The notes beneath the pieces were generated by a model. It had not been told where the DNA came from, searched no databases, and worked only from the letters and a program-made list of their open reading frames with translations. From Streptomyces sp. XD-27 (lineage in GTDB: Bacteria > Actinomycetota > Actinomycetes > Streptomycetales > Streptomycetaceae), in NCBI RefSeq assembly GCF_030553055.1, contig NZ_CP130713.1, positions 5,022,001 through 5,086,000 of the forward strand: 64,000 nucleotides of DNA, in the 5' to 3' direction. Of the stretch, positions 33,857 through 42,110 are shown in pieces. The stretch's first letter is position 1, and each line of letters opens with the position of its first letter. Both the position numbers and the translations under genes were made by a program.

Positions 33857-34321
33857 ATGGAAGCCGAGGTGGCGGCGCTGGCGGCGTCGGGGGCGACGAC
33901 GCTGGTCGGGCTGATGGTGTCGGACGCGTGGGCGCAGGGGCGGGAGCGGCTGGTGCGTTTCTTCGGCCGCGGTGACGGAGAGGACTCCGCCGAGGAAGAG
34001 CTCCGGGCGTCCCGGGAAGAGCTGGTGGCGGCGTGTGAGGCGGGCGACGAGGAGGCCGCCGCCGATATCGAGGCCGGGTGGCGGCAGCGGCTGCGCCGAG
34101 TGCTGCGCGCGGACCCCGAAGCCGCGGCGGAGTTGCGGAGCCTGCTGGCGGAGCTGGACCCGGAGCCGGAACGGCAGTCGACGGCGTCGGTCCACAACAG
34201 CATCAGCGGGGGCGTGCAGCACGGGCCGGTCTTCCAGGGGCACTCGTTCTCCGGGATCACGTTCCACGGCTCGGGGACGGTCCCGCCCGAGCGGGGTGCC
34301 GGGGGCGCGAGGGCCGAGTGA
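33857..34321 (+). CDS. Putative BELL-like protein with RHIM-like C-terminal motif
   Basis: 154 aa. An N-terminal helical block (VAALAASGATTLVGLMVSDA, WAQGRERLVRFFGRGD) and a second long helix (EEELRASREELVAACEAG) precede a C-terminal motif at residues 113-137. The motif is HNSISGGVQHGPVFQGHSFS then GITFHG. The N-x-I-S-G-G-V-x-x-G-P-V-x-Q-G pattern resembles bacterial amyloid signalling (BASS3/RHIM-like) sequences. Dyrka and colleagues describe these at the C-termini of BELL-domain proteins encoded next to NLR genes. An NB-ARC/TPR gene follows directly. It starts with GGGAGGGGG upstream. The motif call is by eye; a phage-defence or cell-death role is inference. Confidence 0.6.
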   Translation: MEAEVAALAASGATTLVGLMVSDAWAQGRERLVRFFGRGDGEDSAEEELRASREELVAACEAGDEEAAADIEAGWRQRLRRVLRADPEAAAELRSLLAELDPEPERQSTASVHNSISGGVQHGPVFQGHSFSGITFHGSGTVPPERGAGGARAE

Positions 34322-34336
34322 TCTCACGGACCGTCG

Positions 34337-34400
34337 GTCGTCGAGCCTGGCTGTCGTCCAGTCTGTCGGTCGTCGAGTCTGTCGGGCGTCGAGCGGTCTC
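34337..34400 (+). repeat. 16-bp tandem array after the BELL-like gene
   Basis: Four 16-bp units (starting 34337, 34353, 34369, 34385; consensus GTCGTCGAGTCTGTCG) begin 16 bp past the stop codon. They fill most of the spacer before the NB-ARC gene, whose start is 40 bp beyond the last unit. Confidence 0.85.
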
Positions 34401-34439
34401 CCCGATACCGTTGCCGGAACACAAAGTTGGGGGTGGGCT

Positions 34440-36935
34440 GTGGTGGAGCCGTTCACGACGTCGGCGGTGCTCTCGGCGATCGGCACCGTGACCTCCGGTG
34501 CCCTGTCGGGGGCCGGCGGGGAGATGGGGCGGCGTGGTTCGGAGGCGCTGGCCGGGATGGTGCGGCGGGTACGGCGCGGTCCCACCGCCCCGGACGACGG
34601 GGCGTCTTCCGGCGCCGACGAGGACCAAGGGGCGTCTTCCGGGGCCGACGAGGACCAGCAGGCCGTGCTGCCCATCGCCGAAGAGGAGCAGCGGGAGCTG
34701 ACCCGGTGGCTCCTGGATCGTGCCCGTAACTCGCCCGGATTCGCCGGGGAGTTGGCGGCGTGGCTGCGCGAGGTCGCGTGGCTGGAGCCGCGGGTCCCTG
34801 CCGCCGTCGCGCTCGGCGCGTCCTGCCCGCAGGCGCTGACGCCGGCCAGTGCCACGTTCACCGATCGCGAGCACCTGATGGCGCAGATCGCCGAACTGCT
34901 GGAGGCCGGGGACAGGCCCGTCGGCGTACCGCTGGTCGTCGTCCTCGTGGGGCCCGGCGGCATCGGCAAGACCGCCGCCGCCGTGCAGTGCGGGCATCTG
35001 CTCAAGGAGCGGTTCCCGCATGGCCAGCTCTTCGTGGATCTTAAGGGCGATACGCCGGCGGAGGCGCTGTCGCCGTCCGACGCGCTCGTCGGGTTTCTCG
35101 ACCAGCTCGGCGTACCGGCCGACAGGATCCCGGCGGACCAGCAGCGGCAGGAGGCCCTGTTCCGCGCCTGCGTGGCCGAGCGGCGCATGCTCGTGCTGCT
35201 CGACAACGCCCACTCCGCGGCCCAGGTCGGACCGCTGCTGCCGGCGGCGTCCGGATCGTTGGTCATCGTCACCAGCCGGCACCGGCTCGACCGGCTCGCG
35301 GCCGATCCGGGGGCGCGGATCATCAAGGTCGGTCCGCTCAGCACCGCGGACTCCGTGCGCCTGCTGACCCGCATCGCGGGCGCCGACCGCGTGGCCGGAA
35401 GCGAGTCGGAGGTTCGGGCGGTCGCCGAGCGGTGCGACGGATACCCCCTCGCGCTCTGCGCGGTGGGCTCCCAGGTCGCGGTACGGAGACACCTCATGTG
35501 GGAGGCGGTCGACCGGCGGCTCGCCGAGCGGGCGCGCCGCCGGGATCAGGAGGCTGAGGCTGTGGACGAACGGTCGCCCGGGGGCGCGGTGCAGCTCGCG
35601 ACCGACGCCACGTACGGGGAGTTGACCCTCCCAGCGGCCCGGCTCTACCGGATGCTGGGTGTGCGGGCGTGGCCGGAGATCACCGTCGGGATGGCGGCGC
35701 GCGCCGTCGACGTCGACGAGGACGAGGCACGTGCGCTCCTCGAAGAGCTCGCCGGCGTGCACCTGCTCGAAGAAGTCGCCGCCGAGCGCTACCGGTTCCA
35801 TGACCTGGTGCGCGGCCACGCCCGGCAACGCGCCCTGGCGGAGGAGCGGCCCGCGAACATCGCGCGCGCCGTCGGCCGCATGGCCACCGGGTACCTGCGC
35901 TTCGCGGCGGCCGCCGATTTCCGCGTCATTCCCTCGCGTTGGCGGCTCGGGCCCGCCTACCGCGGGCTGGTCCTGCCGGAGGGCCGGGCCCGGGACGACG
36001 GCCGGGCCGCCCTGGCGGAGCTGCGGCGCGAGCGCGAGAACCTCGCCGCGGCCGTGCGGGCGGCCGAGGAATACGGCTTCGACGATCTGGTCTGGCAGTT
36101 GTGCGAGGCCATGTGGGGCCTGCATCTGCGGCTCGGCTTCCACCATCAGTGGGTCGAGACGCATGAGGCGGGGGTCCGGGCCGCGCGCAGCCGCGTGGCG
36201 GACGGGTTCGGCGACCGGCGCGCCGTGGCCCGGATGCTGGTCCAGCTCGCCTTCGCCTACATGGGGCTCGGCCGCTCGGAGGATGCCGAGGACGCCCTGG
36301 TCGGCGCCGCGCACGAGGACGAGGCAGCACGGCACCACCGCGGCCAGGCGACGGCGGTCGAGGCGATGGGGCTGCTGCGCCTGAGGCAGTGGCGCTACCC
36401 CGAGGCGGAGCGGTGCTTCCGGGAGGCCCAGGAGATCCTGCGGCGCATCGGTCCCGGAGACGACGGGGAGCGGGACGTCCCGCGCGCCCTGGCGATCCTC
36501 GAGCACCACATCGGCCGTGCCCTGCGCGGCCGGAGGCGCTACGCCGAGGCGGTACGGCAACTGAACGGCGCGCTCAGCGCGTTCCGCGCCCTTGACGAGC
36601 CGGACCTGTACAACGAGGGCCGCGTCTATATGAGTCTGGGCGAGACGCATCTGGACGCCGGGGGAGACGGTGACGTCGAGCTCGCGCGCGTCTGCCTCGA
36701 CAAGGCCATCGCGACCATGGGGGACGAGGGCGCCGAGGTGCAGCACGCCGACGCCGCGGAGATGCGGGCCCGCTGTGCCGGGCGGATGGGCGACCCGGCG
36801 GCCGAGGCCGAGGACCTGCGTACCGCCGCCGCCTTGTACGAGAAGGCCGGTGACGAGGCGGGCGCCGCCCGGGTCCGGGCTCGGCTGGCGGAGCTCGTGG
36901 AGCCGGCGGAGCCTGGGCAGCCCGGGGAGGGCTAA
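34440..36935 (+). CDS. NB-ARC/TPR STAND (NLR-like) protein
   Basis: 831 aa from the GTG at 34440. The N-terminal 70 residues (EPFTTSAVLSAIGTVTSGAL) end in a duplicated GASSGADEDQ. The NTPase has Walker A VGPGGIGKTAA (about 171-178), Walker B RRMLVLLDNA (about 250), VTSRHRLDRL (sensor 1), GYPLALCAVG (GLPL-like, about 335) and FHDLVRGHARQRA (MHD-equivalent, about 456). The C-terminal third is tetratricopeptide-like helices (MLVQLAFAYMGLGRSEDAED). It is a signal-transduction ATPase of the AfsR/NLR class. The preceding RHIM-like gene suggests a defence module. No effector domain is recognised in it, and no copy of the amyloid motif is seen at its N-terminus. Its end overlaps the next gene by 4 bp. 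Confidence 0.82.
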   Translation: MVEPFTTSAVLSAIGTVTSGALSGAGGEMGRRGSEALAGMVRRVRRGPTAPDDGASSGADEDQGASSGADEDQQAVLPIAEEEQRELTRWLLDRARNSPGFAGELAAWLREVAWLEPRVPAAVALGASCPQALTPASATFTDREHLMAQIAELLEAGDRPVGVPLVVVLVGPGGIGKTAAAVQCGHLLKERFPHGQLFVDLKGDTPAEALSPSDALVGFLDQLGVPADRIPADQQRQEALFRACVAERRMLVLLDNAHSAAQVGPLLPAASGSLVIVTSRHRLDRLAADPGARIIKVGPLSTADSVRLLTRIAGADRVAGSESEVRAVAERCDGYPLALCAVGSQVAVRRHLMWEAVDRRLAERARRRDQEAEAVDERSPGGAVQLATDATYGELTLPAARLYRMLGVRAWPEITVGMAARAVDVDEDEARALLEELAGVHLLEEVAAERYRFHDLVRGHARQRALAEERPANIARAVGRMATGYLRFAAAADFRVIPSRWRLGPAYRGLVLPEGRARDDGRAALAELRRERENLAAAVRAAEEYGFDDLVWQLCEAMWGLHLRLGFHHQWVETHEAGVRAARSRVADGFGDRRAVARMLVQLAFAYMGLGRSEDAEDALVGAAHEDEAARHHRGQATAVEAMGLLRLRQWRYPEAERCFREAQEILRRIGPGDDGERDVPRALAILEHHIGRALRGRRRYAEAVRQLNGALSAFRALDEPDLYNEGRVYMSLGETHLDAGGDGDVELARVCLDKAIATMGDEGAEVQHADAAEMRARCAGRMGDPAAEAEDLRTAAALYEKAGDEAGAARVRARLAELVEPAEPGQPGEG

Positions 36936-38799
36936 CCCGGTGCCGAGGTGAGGGGTTCGACGGCGATCCGGTGCCGTGCCGTCCCGGTGACCACGACCAT
37001 CCCGGAAGCCGTCTCGTCGAGGGTCTTGCCCCGTCCCAGCCAGGCGAAGAGCGCGGACGCGTAGGCGGCGGGGTCGCACAGGTCGGCCCGGCCGTCCCCG
37101 TCCCGGGCGGCGGTCAGCCGCACCAGATCCCCGTCGCGGGTCCGCGCGGTGCACCGGTCCGGTCCGCTCACGTACACCGCGAGCCCGCAGTACGGGTGAC
37201 GGGCGAGGACGTCGGCGGCCCAGGCCGCGGGCGGGCCGACCCGCGGATCGTCCTCGGCGGCGTACCGCACGATCACGTCGGCGACGCTCAGCCGCCCGCT
37301 GTCCCGGGTGTCCTCGTGCACCACCGTGTGGGCGCCGTCGGCGTCGGGGTCCTCGGGCTCGTGCGCGGCGTCGGTGTAGCGCGTGACGGCGATCTCCGGC
37401 GGGTCGGCGCCGAGCAGCCGCGTCAGCACGCGCACCGGCGCGGTGCGCTCCGCGGGCTCGTACGGCGGCAGCGGCAGCCGGTCGAGCAGCGCCGGATGGC
37501 CCTCCGGCTCGGGGATGCCGACGAGGTCGTAGAAGAGGCGGCGCAGCAGCGCGGCCGACCGGCCGGGCGAGGAGGTGGTCTGCGCGGCCAGTTCGGCGTA
37601 GCGGCGCGGGTCGTGCCGGTCGATGACGTGGTCGAGTTGCGCCCGCAGGCTGCCGTGCGGGCGCAGTCTCGGCGCGGTCCGGCCGAGCGCGGCGACGGGC
37701 GACCCGGGGTCGAGATCGCCGTCCGGGAACGCGCCGAGCAGGACCGGGACGCCCGCGGACGCGGCGTAGAACGTGACGCTGCCGTGATCGCCGAGGACGC
37801 AGTCCGCCGCGATCAGGGCCTGCCGCCAGCCTTCGAGCGGATCGATCAGGGTGAGCCCGGCGCGGCGGGCCCGGTCCAGCCACGCGCGGACCTGGCCGGG
37901 GCCGTGCCCGTACCAGATGTTGGGGTGCAGGACGGCCACCGTGCGGTACTCGTCGGCGGGCAGCTCGGCCGCGAGCCGCGACAGCAGCCAGGGCAGGACA
38001 TCCTCTCCGCCGCCGCTGTCAGCCGCGTGCGACCCGCCTTCGTCGCCGAAGAGGGCACGCGGCGACCAGGTCGAGCTGACGACGATCAGCCGCTGGCCGG
38101 ACGCGACGCCGAGCGCCCGTCGGAACCGCTCGCGGTGGGGCAGGGCGTCGAGTACGCGGTCGTAGCAGGGGTCCCCGGCGAGCACCGCCGTCGGGGCGGC
38201 TTCGGGGCACGCGTCGCGCAGCCGCTCCAATTGCTCGGGATGGGACAGGACCGTGGCGGAGGCGAGTGGGCGCCCGTCGTGCAGAAGCCATTCGGGCGAG
38301 AGCCCGAAGACGGGAGCTTGCCGCTTGCCGCTTGCCGCTTGCCGCTTGCCGCTTGGTGTCCGGTGTCCGGTGTCCGGTGTCCGGTGTCCGGTGTCCGGTG
38401 TCCGGTGTCCGGTGTCGCGAGCCTTTTATTGTAGCCAATACCGTGCGACAGGACGGCCAACTTCCCCTGTATACAGTCCAGTTCGCCGCCGTAGCTGGCC
38501 GATATCGCCAGGTCGACGGGGATCTCCTTCGCCTGCTCCCAGGGGAGTACCGGCAGGCCCGCCGACGCCAGCAGTTCGGGGACCCCGGCCAGGTAGGGGG
38601 AGGATCCCGTGCACGTCGCGAGCAGTTGCACGCGCAGGTCGCCGTCGAAGAGGGGAAGGACGTCGAGCAGCCGGGTCGCGGACGTGACGTTGTGCACGAC
38701 GAGGAGTACGTGTCGGGAGCCGGCCCGTGTGGCCCACCGTTCCGCGTCGCGGCCGACCGGAACTCTCAGCCGCACCACGTCCGTTGCCTCGCCCGTCAC
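36932..38799 (-). pseudogene. GT-B-fold transferase-like gene, frame set by heptamer repeats
   Basis: Two frames make one protein. The N-terminal part (HVLLVVHNVTSATRLLDVLP ... LAVLSHGIGYNKRL) reads into seven-residue repeats TPDTGHR and QAASGKR. The C-terminal part (VFGLSPEWLLHDGRPLAS, then HPEQLERLRDACPEAAPT) continues in another frame to the stop, with VVSSTWSPRALFG and VLGDHGSVTFYAASAGVPVL typical of CDP-glycerol-transferase-like GT-B folds. The repeats at 38316-38417 are 7 bp, so each copy shifts the frame by one. As assembled, one more unit or two fewer would join the halves into a protein of about 620 aa. Slipped-strand switching or a repeat-length assembly error are both possible. Substrate unknown. 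Confidence 0.72.
38316..38417. repeat. Two heptamer tandem runs inside the GT-B gene
   Basis: GCTTGCC occurs five times in succession (38316-38350). It is followed by GGTGTCC eight times (38355-38410) and a partial copy. In coding sense these are GGCAAGC and GGACACC. All units are identical within each run, so the tract should be highly slippage-prone. Three units (21 bp) encode exactly seven residues. Confidence 0.96.
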
Positions 38800-38915
38800 C
38801 CTGGCGCATCTCCCCGTTGCCGAGCGCCGTCCGCGTCGGCGGCGCTGCGCGCGATGCTACCTGGCGGCCCATCGCGCAGCGTCCCGGCCGCCGCGGCCGC
38901 CGGGACGCTGACGGG

Positions 38916-39488
38916 TCAGTCCCTGACCACCGTGTTGCGCGACAGGCCGGTCGGCCAGGCGAACGCGCCGCCGAAGTTGGACTCGACGTCGGCCTTCTCC
39001 GCCGCGTCCGGGTACGGGTTCGTGCACGAGACCCCGGCGGTGGAGCCGGACATCAGGCTGGAGCAGGGGCCGGGCTTGATGTCGGGCAGGCCCAGGATGT
39101 GACCGAGTTCGTGCGACGAGATGCGGATGGTGTTGTAGCCCTGGTTCACGGCCTGCCGCCCGATGTAGACCGTGCCGTTGCCCAGCGACGTGGGCACGGC
39201 GCGCGGCCAGCCGTTGTCCGCGATGATCCGTATGTTGGCGCGCTGCCCGGCCGTGGCGGGCCGCAGTTCGACGCTGTCGACGCTCTCGTTCCAGATCGCT
39301 GCGCCCCGGTCCACCGCGGCCTTGAACTCCGCGGACGCGCCGGCGTCGTACGTCAGCACCCGGGGCGCGGGGGCGCGCTCCGGGTCGGTGCCGGTGCCGG
39401 GGGCGGCGGTGGCCTGGCCGGCGGCCACCAGGGCGAGGGCCGCCGTGAGGGCGGGGGCGAAGCCGCGTGCGAGCGTGCGGACGGGCAT
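38916..39488 (-). CDS. snpA: Snapalysin-type M7 metalloprotease
   Basis: 190 aa. A signal peptide (LARGFAPALTAALALVAAGQATA) precedes the mature zinc protease. The active site is SSHELGHILGLPDIKPGPCS, an HExxHxxGxxD metal triad with Asp as third ligand, the hallmark of snapalysin. SLMSGSTAGVSC gives the Met-turn and a Cys pair. Snapalysin is the small neutral protease secreted by Streptomyces. The LysR regulator usually divergent from snpA is not adjacent here. Confidence 0.9.
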   Translation of the reverse strand: MPVRTLARGFAPALTAALALVAAGQATAAPGTGTDPERAPAPRVLTYDAGASAEFKAAVDRGAAIWNESVDSVELRPATAGQRANIRIIADNGWPRAVPTSLGNGTVYIGRQAVNQGYNTIRISSHELGHILGLPDIKPGPCSSLMSGSTAGVSCTNPYPDAAEKADVESNFGGAFAWPTGLSRNTVVRD

Positions 39489-39597
39489 GGTCGGCCTCCT
39501 TGTGGGGGAAGGTGAGGCGTGGGCATGACAAATGCTTCGCCCGTCTCACTGCCCACACGGCCCGCACCCCAACCGTCGGAGGGGCTGCCGGACGCGC

Positions 39598-40128
39598 CTA
39601 TCGGGCCACCGGCGGCTCCAACGCGCCACCGGCGGACCTGTCCGCCGCCGGTCGCAGTGGCTTGCCCATGCAGTGGGCGAGCTCCGAGCAGCGGTAGAGG
39701 CCGAACTTCTTCACCGGGACATAGCCGCTCGACGCATACAGCGCGATGGCCTCCGGCTGCTTGCTGCCGGTCTCCAGCACCATCCGGATCCGGCCCGCGG
39801 CTCGCGCGCTCTCCTCCAGCTCGGCCAGGATCCGCCGGGCCAGCCCGCGGCCGCGTGCCCACGGCACCACGTACATCCGCTTCAGCTCGGCGTCCCCGTC
39901 CTCGTTGCCCTCGTCGTTCTCGTCCTGGCAGCGCCAGCCGCCGGAGGCGATCGGGCGGCCCTGCTCGTCGTAGATCAGCAGGTACAGCCCGTTCGGCGGC
40001 GCGAAGTCCGCGGGGTGCATCGGGGTCCGATCGCCCCCGTCGCCGTACCGCTCGTCGTACTCCAGCTGCACCTCCGCGTCGAGCGCGACGGCGTCCGGGT
40101 GGTCGTAGGGGACAGGGCGAATCTCCAT
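39598..40128 (-). CDS. GNAT-family acetyltransferase
   Basis: 176 aa. PPNGLYLLIYDEQGRPIASG, ELKRMYVVPWARGRGLARRI (acetyl-CoA loop RGRGLA) and LYASSGYVPVKKFG are GNAT core motifs. The ATG at 40128 begins the domain; longer frames lack family sequence. The target is unknown. Its last codons contain two copies of GCCACCGGCGG. It is divergent from exonuclease III, whose start lies 68 bp away. Confidence 0.75.
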   Translation of the reverse strand: MEIRPVPYDHPDAVALDAEVQLEYDERYGDGGDRTPMHPADFAPPNGLYLLIYDEQGRPIASGGWRCQDENDEGNEDGDAELKRMYVVPWARGRGLARRILAELEESARAAGRIRMVLETGSKQPEAIALYASSGYVPVKKFGLYRCSELAHCMGKPLRPAADRSAGGALEPPVAR

Positions 40129-40195
40129 CCGCGGAATCGTACGGGCGTGCCACCCGGCGGCGCGAGGCAGGACCGGATGTCGGTATCGTGCCGGA

Positions 40196-40996
40196 ATGCT
40201 CACCGTGACTTCCGTGAACGTGAACGGGCTCCGCGCCGCCGCCAAGAAGGGCTTCCTGCCCTGGCTGGCGGCGACCTCGGCCGACGTCGTGTGCCTCCAG
40301 GAGGTGCGGGCCGAGCCGCAGCAGCTGCCCGAGGAGGTCCGTGAGCCCGCGGGCTGGCACACGGTGCACGCACCGGCGCAGGCCAAGGGGCGGGCCGGGG
40401 TGTCCCTGTACACGCGGCACGAGCCGGACGCGGTCCGGATCGGCTTCGGGTCGGCGGAGTTCGACGGCAGCGGCCGCTACGCGGAGGCCGACCTGCCCGG
40501 GGTCACGGTCGCCAGCCTGTATCTCCCGTCCGGCGAGGTGGGCACCGAGCGGCAGGACGAGAAGCTGCGCTTCATGGCCGAGTTCCTGCCCTATCTGAAG
40601 GAACTGCGTGAGCGCGCGGCGGCGGACGGGCGCGAGGTGCTGGTGTGCGGCGACTGGAACATCGCGCACCAGGAGGCCGACCTGAAGAACTGGAAGGCCA
40701 ACCGCAAGAGCGCCGGGTTCCTGCCGGAGGAGCGGGAGTGGCTGACGCGCGTCTTCGACGAGGCGGCGTACGTGGACGTGGTGCGCGCCCTGCACCCGGG
40801 CGTCGCGGGGCCGTACTCCTGGTGGTCCTACCGGGGCAGGGCGTTCGACAACGATTCGGGCTGGCGCATCGACTACCACGTGGCGACCGCCGGGCTGGCG
40901 GAGCGCGCGGTGAAGGCGGTCGTGGAGCGGGCGGCCGGCCATGACCAGCGCTGGTCGGACCACGCGCCGGTGACCGTCACGTACGAGCGTCGCTGA
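40196..40996 (+). CDS. xth: Exonuclease III family AP endonuclease
   Basis: 266 aa. LTVTSVNVNGLRAAAKKGFL, VVCLQEVRAEPQQLP (catalytic Glu), VLVCGDWNIAHQEADLKNWK, GWRIDYHVAT and RWSDHAPVTV (catalytic Asp-His) are all present. It incises DNA at abasic sites and trims 3' blocks in base-excision repair. The final codons VTVTYERR and the stop form the first unit of a 23-bp tandem array. Confidence 0.9.
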   Translation: MLTVTSVNVNGLRAAAKKGFLPWLAATSADVVCLQEVRAEPQQLPEEVREPAGWHTVHAPAQAKGRAGVSLYTRHEPDAVRIGFGSAEFDGSGRYAEADLPGVTVASLYLPSGEVGTERQDEKLRFMAEFLPYLKELRERAAADGREVLVCGDWNIAHQEADLKNWKANRKSAGFLPEEREWLTRVFDEAAYVDVVRALHPGVAGPYSWWSYRGRAFDNDSGWRIDYHVATAGLAERAVKAVVERAAGHDQRWSDHAPVTVTYERR

Positions 40997-41056
40997 CCGT
41001 CACATACGGGCGCCGGTGACCGTCACGTACGAGCACCACTGACCGGCACGTACGTC
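40971..41056. repeat. 23-bp tandem array from the xth stop
   Basis: Units TGACCGTCACGTACGAGCGT plus CGC begin at 40971, 40994, 41017 and, truncated, 41040. The first encodes the last residues of exonuclease III; the second begins with the TGA stop itself. Copies run to the 3' end of the convergent MerR gene and supply almost the whole space between the two genes. Confidence 0.93.
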
Positions 41057-41057
41057 G

Positions 41058-41861
41058 TCAATCGGCGGGTCCGCTGGAGCCGCCCTGCTCGCGCTGCTCG
41101 CCCTCGGCGGCCTCGTCGCTCAGCCAGGCCCGCAGTTCGGCGCGGATGCGGCGGTCCATCGCCATGGACAGTTCCGCGTCCACCACGCTCTTGGTCAGCG
41201 GCCGCAGCCGCTCGACGGTGTCGGTGACGCGGGCCACCTCCGACGCGTCCGGCGGGTTCCCGTCGGCCGCGCGCCGCAGGGCGTCGGCCAGGACGTGGGT
41301 GCGGATGAGCTCGGTGAAGGAGCCCGCTATCGCGTCGACGTGGGCGCGCAGCTCCCGGCCGGCGGCCAGTACGGCCGCCAGCGGGACGCCCTTGTCGACC
41401 AGGGTGCTGGAGGCGTCCAGCAGGCGGCGGCTGACATGGACGAAGTCGTCGCCGTCGACCGCGAGGTAGCCGAGGTCGAGGGAGGCGGTGAGGTTCTCCG
41501 GGGTGACCTCGCCCGCGAAGTAGTCGGCGAGCTCCTCGGGCGCCAGCCGGACCGGGGTCTCCTCGGACCACGGGACGGCGAGGGTGTTCTCCAGGCCGAG
41601 CACCTCGCCGACGCCCCGGCCGCTCTCGAACGCGGTGAGCAGGTCGGCGATGCCGCCCAGGGTGTGGCCCCGCTCCAGCAGCCCGGCGATGGTGCGCAGC
41701 CGGGCCAGATGGTGGTCGTTGTACCAGGCGATCCGGCCCTCGCGGCGCGGGGGCGGGATGAGTTTGCGTTCCCGGTAGAAGCGCAGGGTGCGGACGGTGA
41801 TGCCGGCCTCCTTGGCCAGCTCCGCCATCCGGTATTCGCGCCCCTGTTCGCTCTTCACCAC
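41058..41861 (-). CDS. MerR-family regulator
   Basis: 267 aa. EYRMAELAKEAGITVRTLRF followed by YRERKLIPPPRREGRIAWYN is the MerR DNA-binding head. ARLRTIAGLLERGHTLGGIAD leads into a long helical C-domain (about 180 aa) that has no Cys-rich metal site, so it is an organic-ligand or stress-type sensor. It starts at a GTG. Divergent from the BVMO-hydrolase-SDR operon, with a palindrome in between, it most likely regulates that operon. Confidence 0.82.
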   Translation of the reverse strand: MVKSEQGREYRMAELAKEAGITVRTLRFYRERKLIPPPRREGRIAWYNDHHLARLRTIAGLLERGHTLGGIADLLTAFESGRGVGEVLGLENTLAVPWSEETPVRLAPEELADYFAGEVTPENLTASLDLGYLAVDGDDFVHVSRRLLDASSTLVDKGVPLAAVLAAGRELRAHVDAIAGSFTELIRTHVLADALRRAADGNPPDASEVARVTDTVERLRPLTKSVVDAELSMAMDRRIRAELRAWLSDEAAEGEQREQGGSSGPAD

Positions 41862-41875
41862 AGCAGCCAGCCTAT

Positions 41876-41996
41876 GCGCGGCGACGTCCTGTGCGCGGCA
41901 AAAGCCGCTACCTACGTGCGGCGACGGCCTGCGCCTCGGCGCGGCGAAAGCCTGCGCCTCGGTGCGGCCTCGGTGCGGCGAAAGCCTCCGCGCAAC
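41876..41996. repeat. Imperfect repeats in the MerR/BVMO spacer
   Basis: Motifs GCGGCGAAAGCCT, GCGGCGACGGCCT and GCCTCGGTGCGGC recur in a drifting series upstream of the MerR start. Units are degenerate (about 22-26 bp). Regulatory meaning is unclear. Confidence 0.5.
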
Positions 41997-42050
41997 TTCC
42001 GCCGTACGGCCCCTACCGCTCGGTAGATCCCTGTCCTACGCTGCAACTGT

Positions 42051-42066
42051 GCCAGTGATTACTGGC
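42051..42066. promoter_or_regulatory. Candidate operator of the BVMO operon
   Basis: GCCAGT-GATT-ACTGGC, a perfect 6-bp-arm inverted repeat, 45 bp before the monooxygenase start. It is a plausible binding site for the divergent MerR protein, though MerR sites usually lie between -35 and -10, which I cannot place. Confidence 0.5.
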
Positions 42067-42110
42067 GCGATTACGCTGTTGACGGCTTCAACGACTCGGG
42101 AGGCGGAGCC

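Noticed and set aside
34257..37883. A 1208-codon minus frame across the NB-ARC gene
   Set aside because: Shadow frame of the plus-strand gene, with arginine/glycine-biased composition and no motif.
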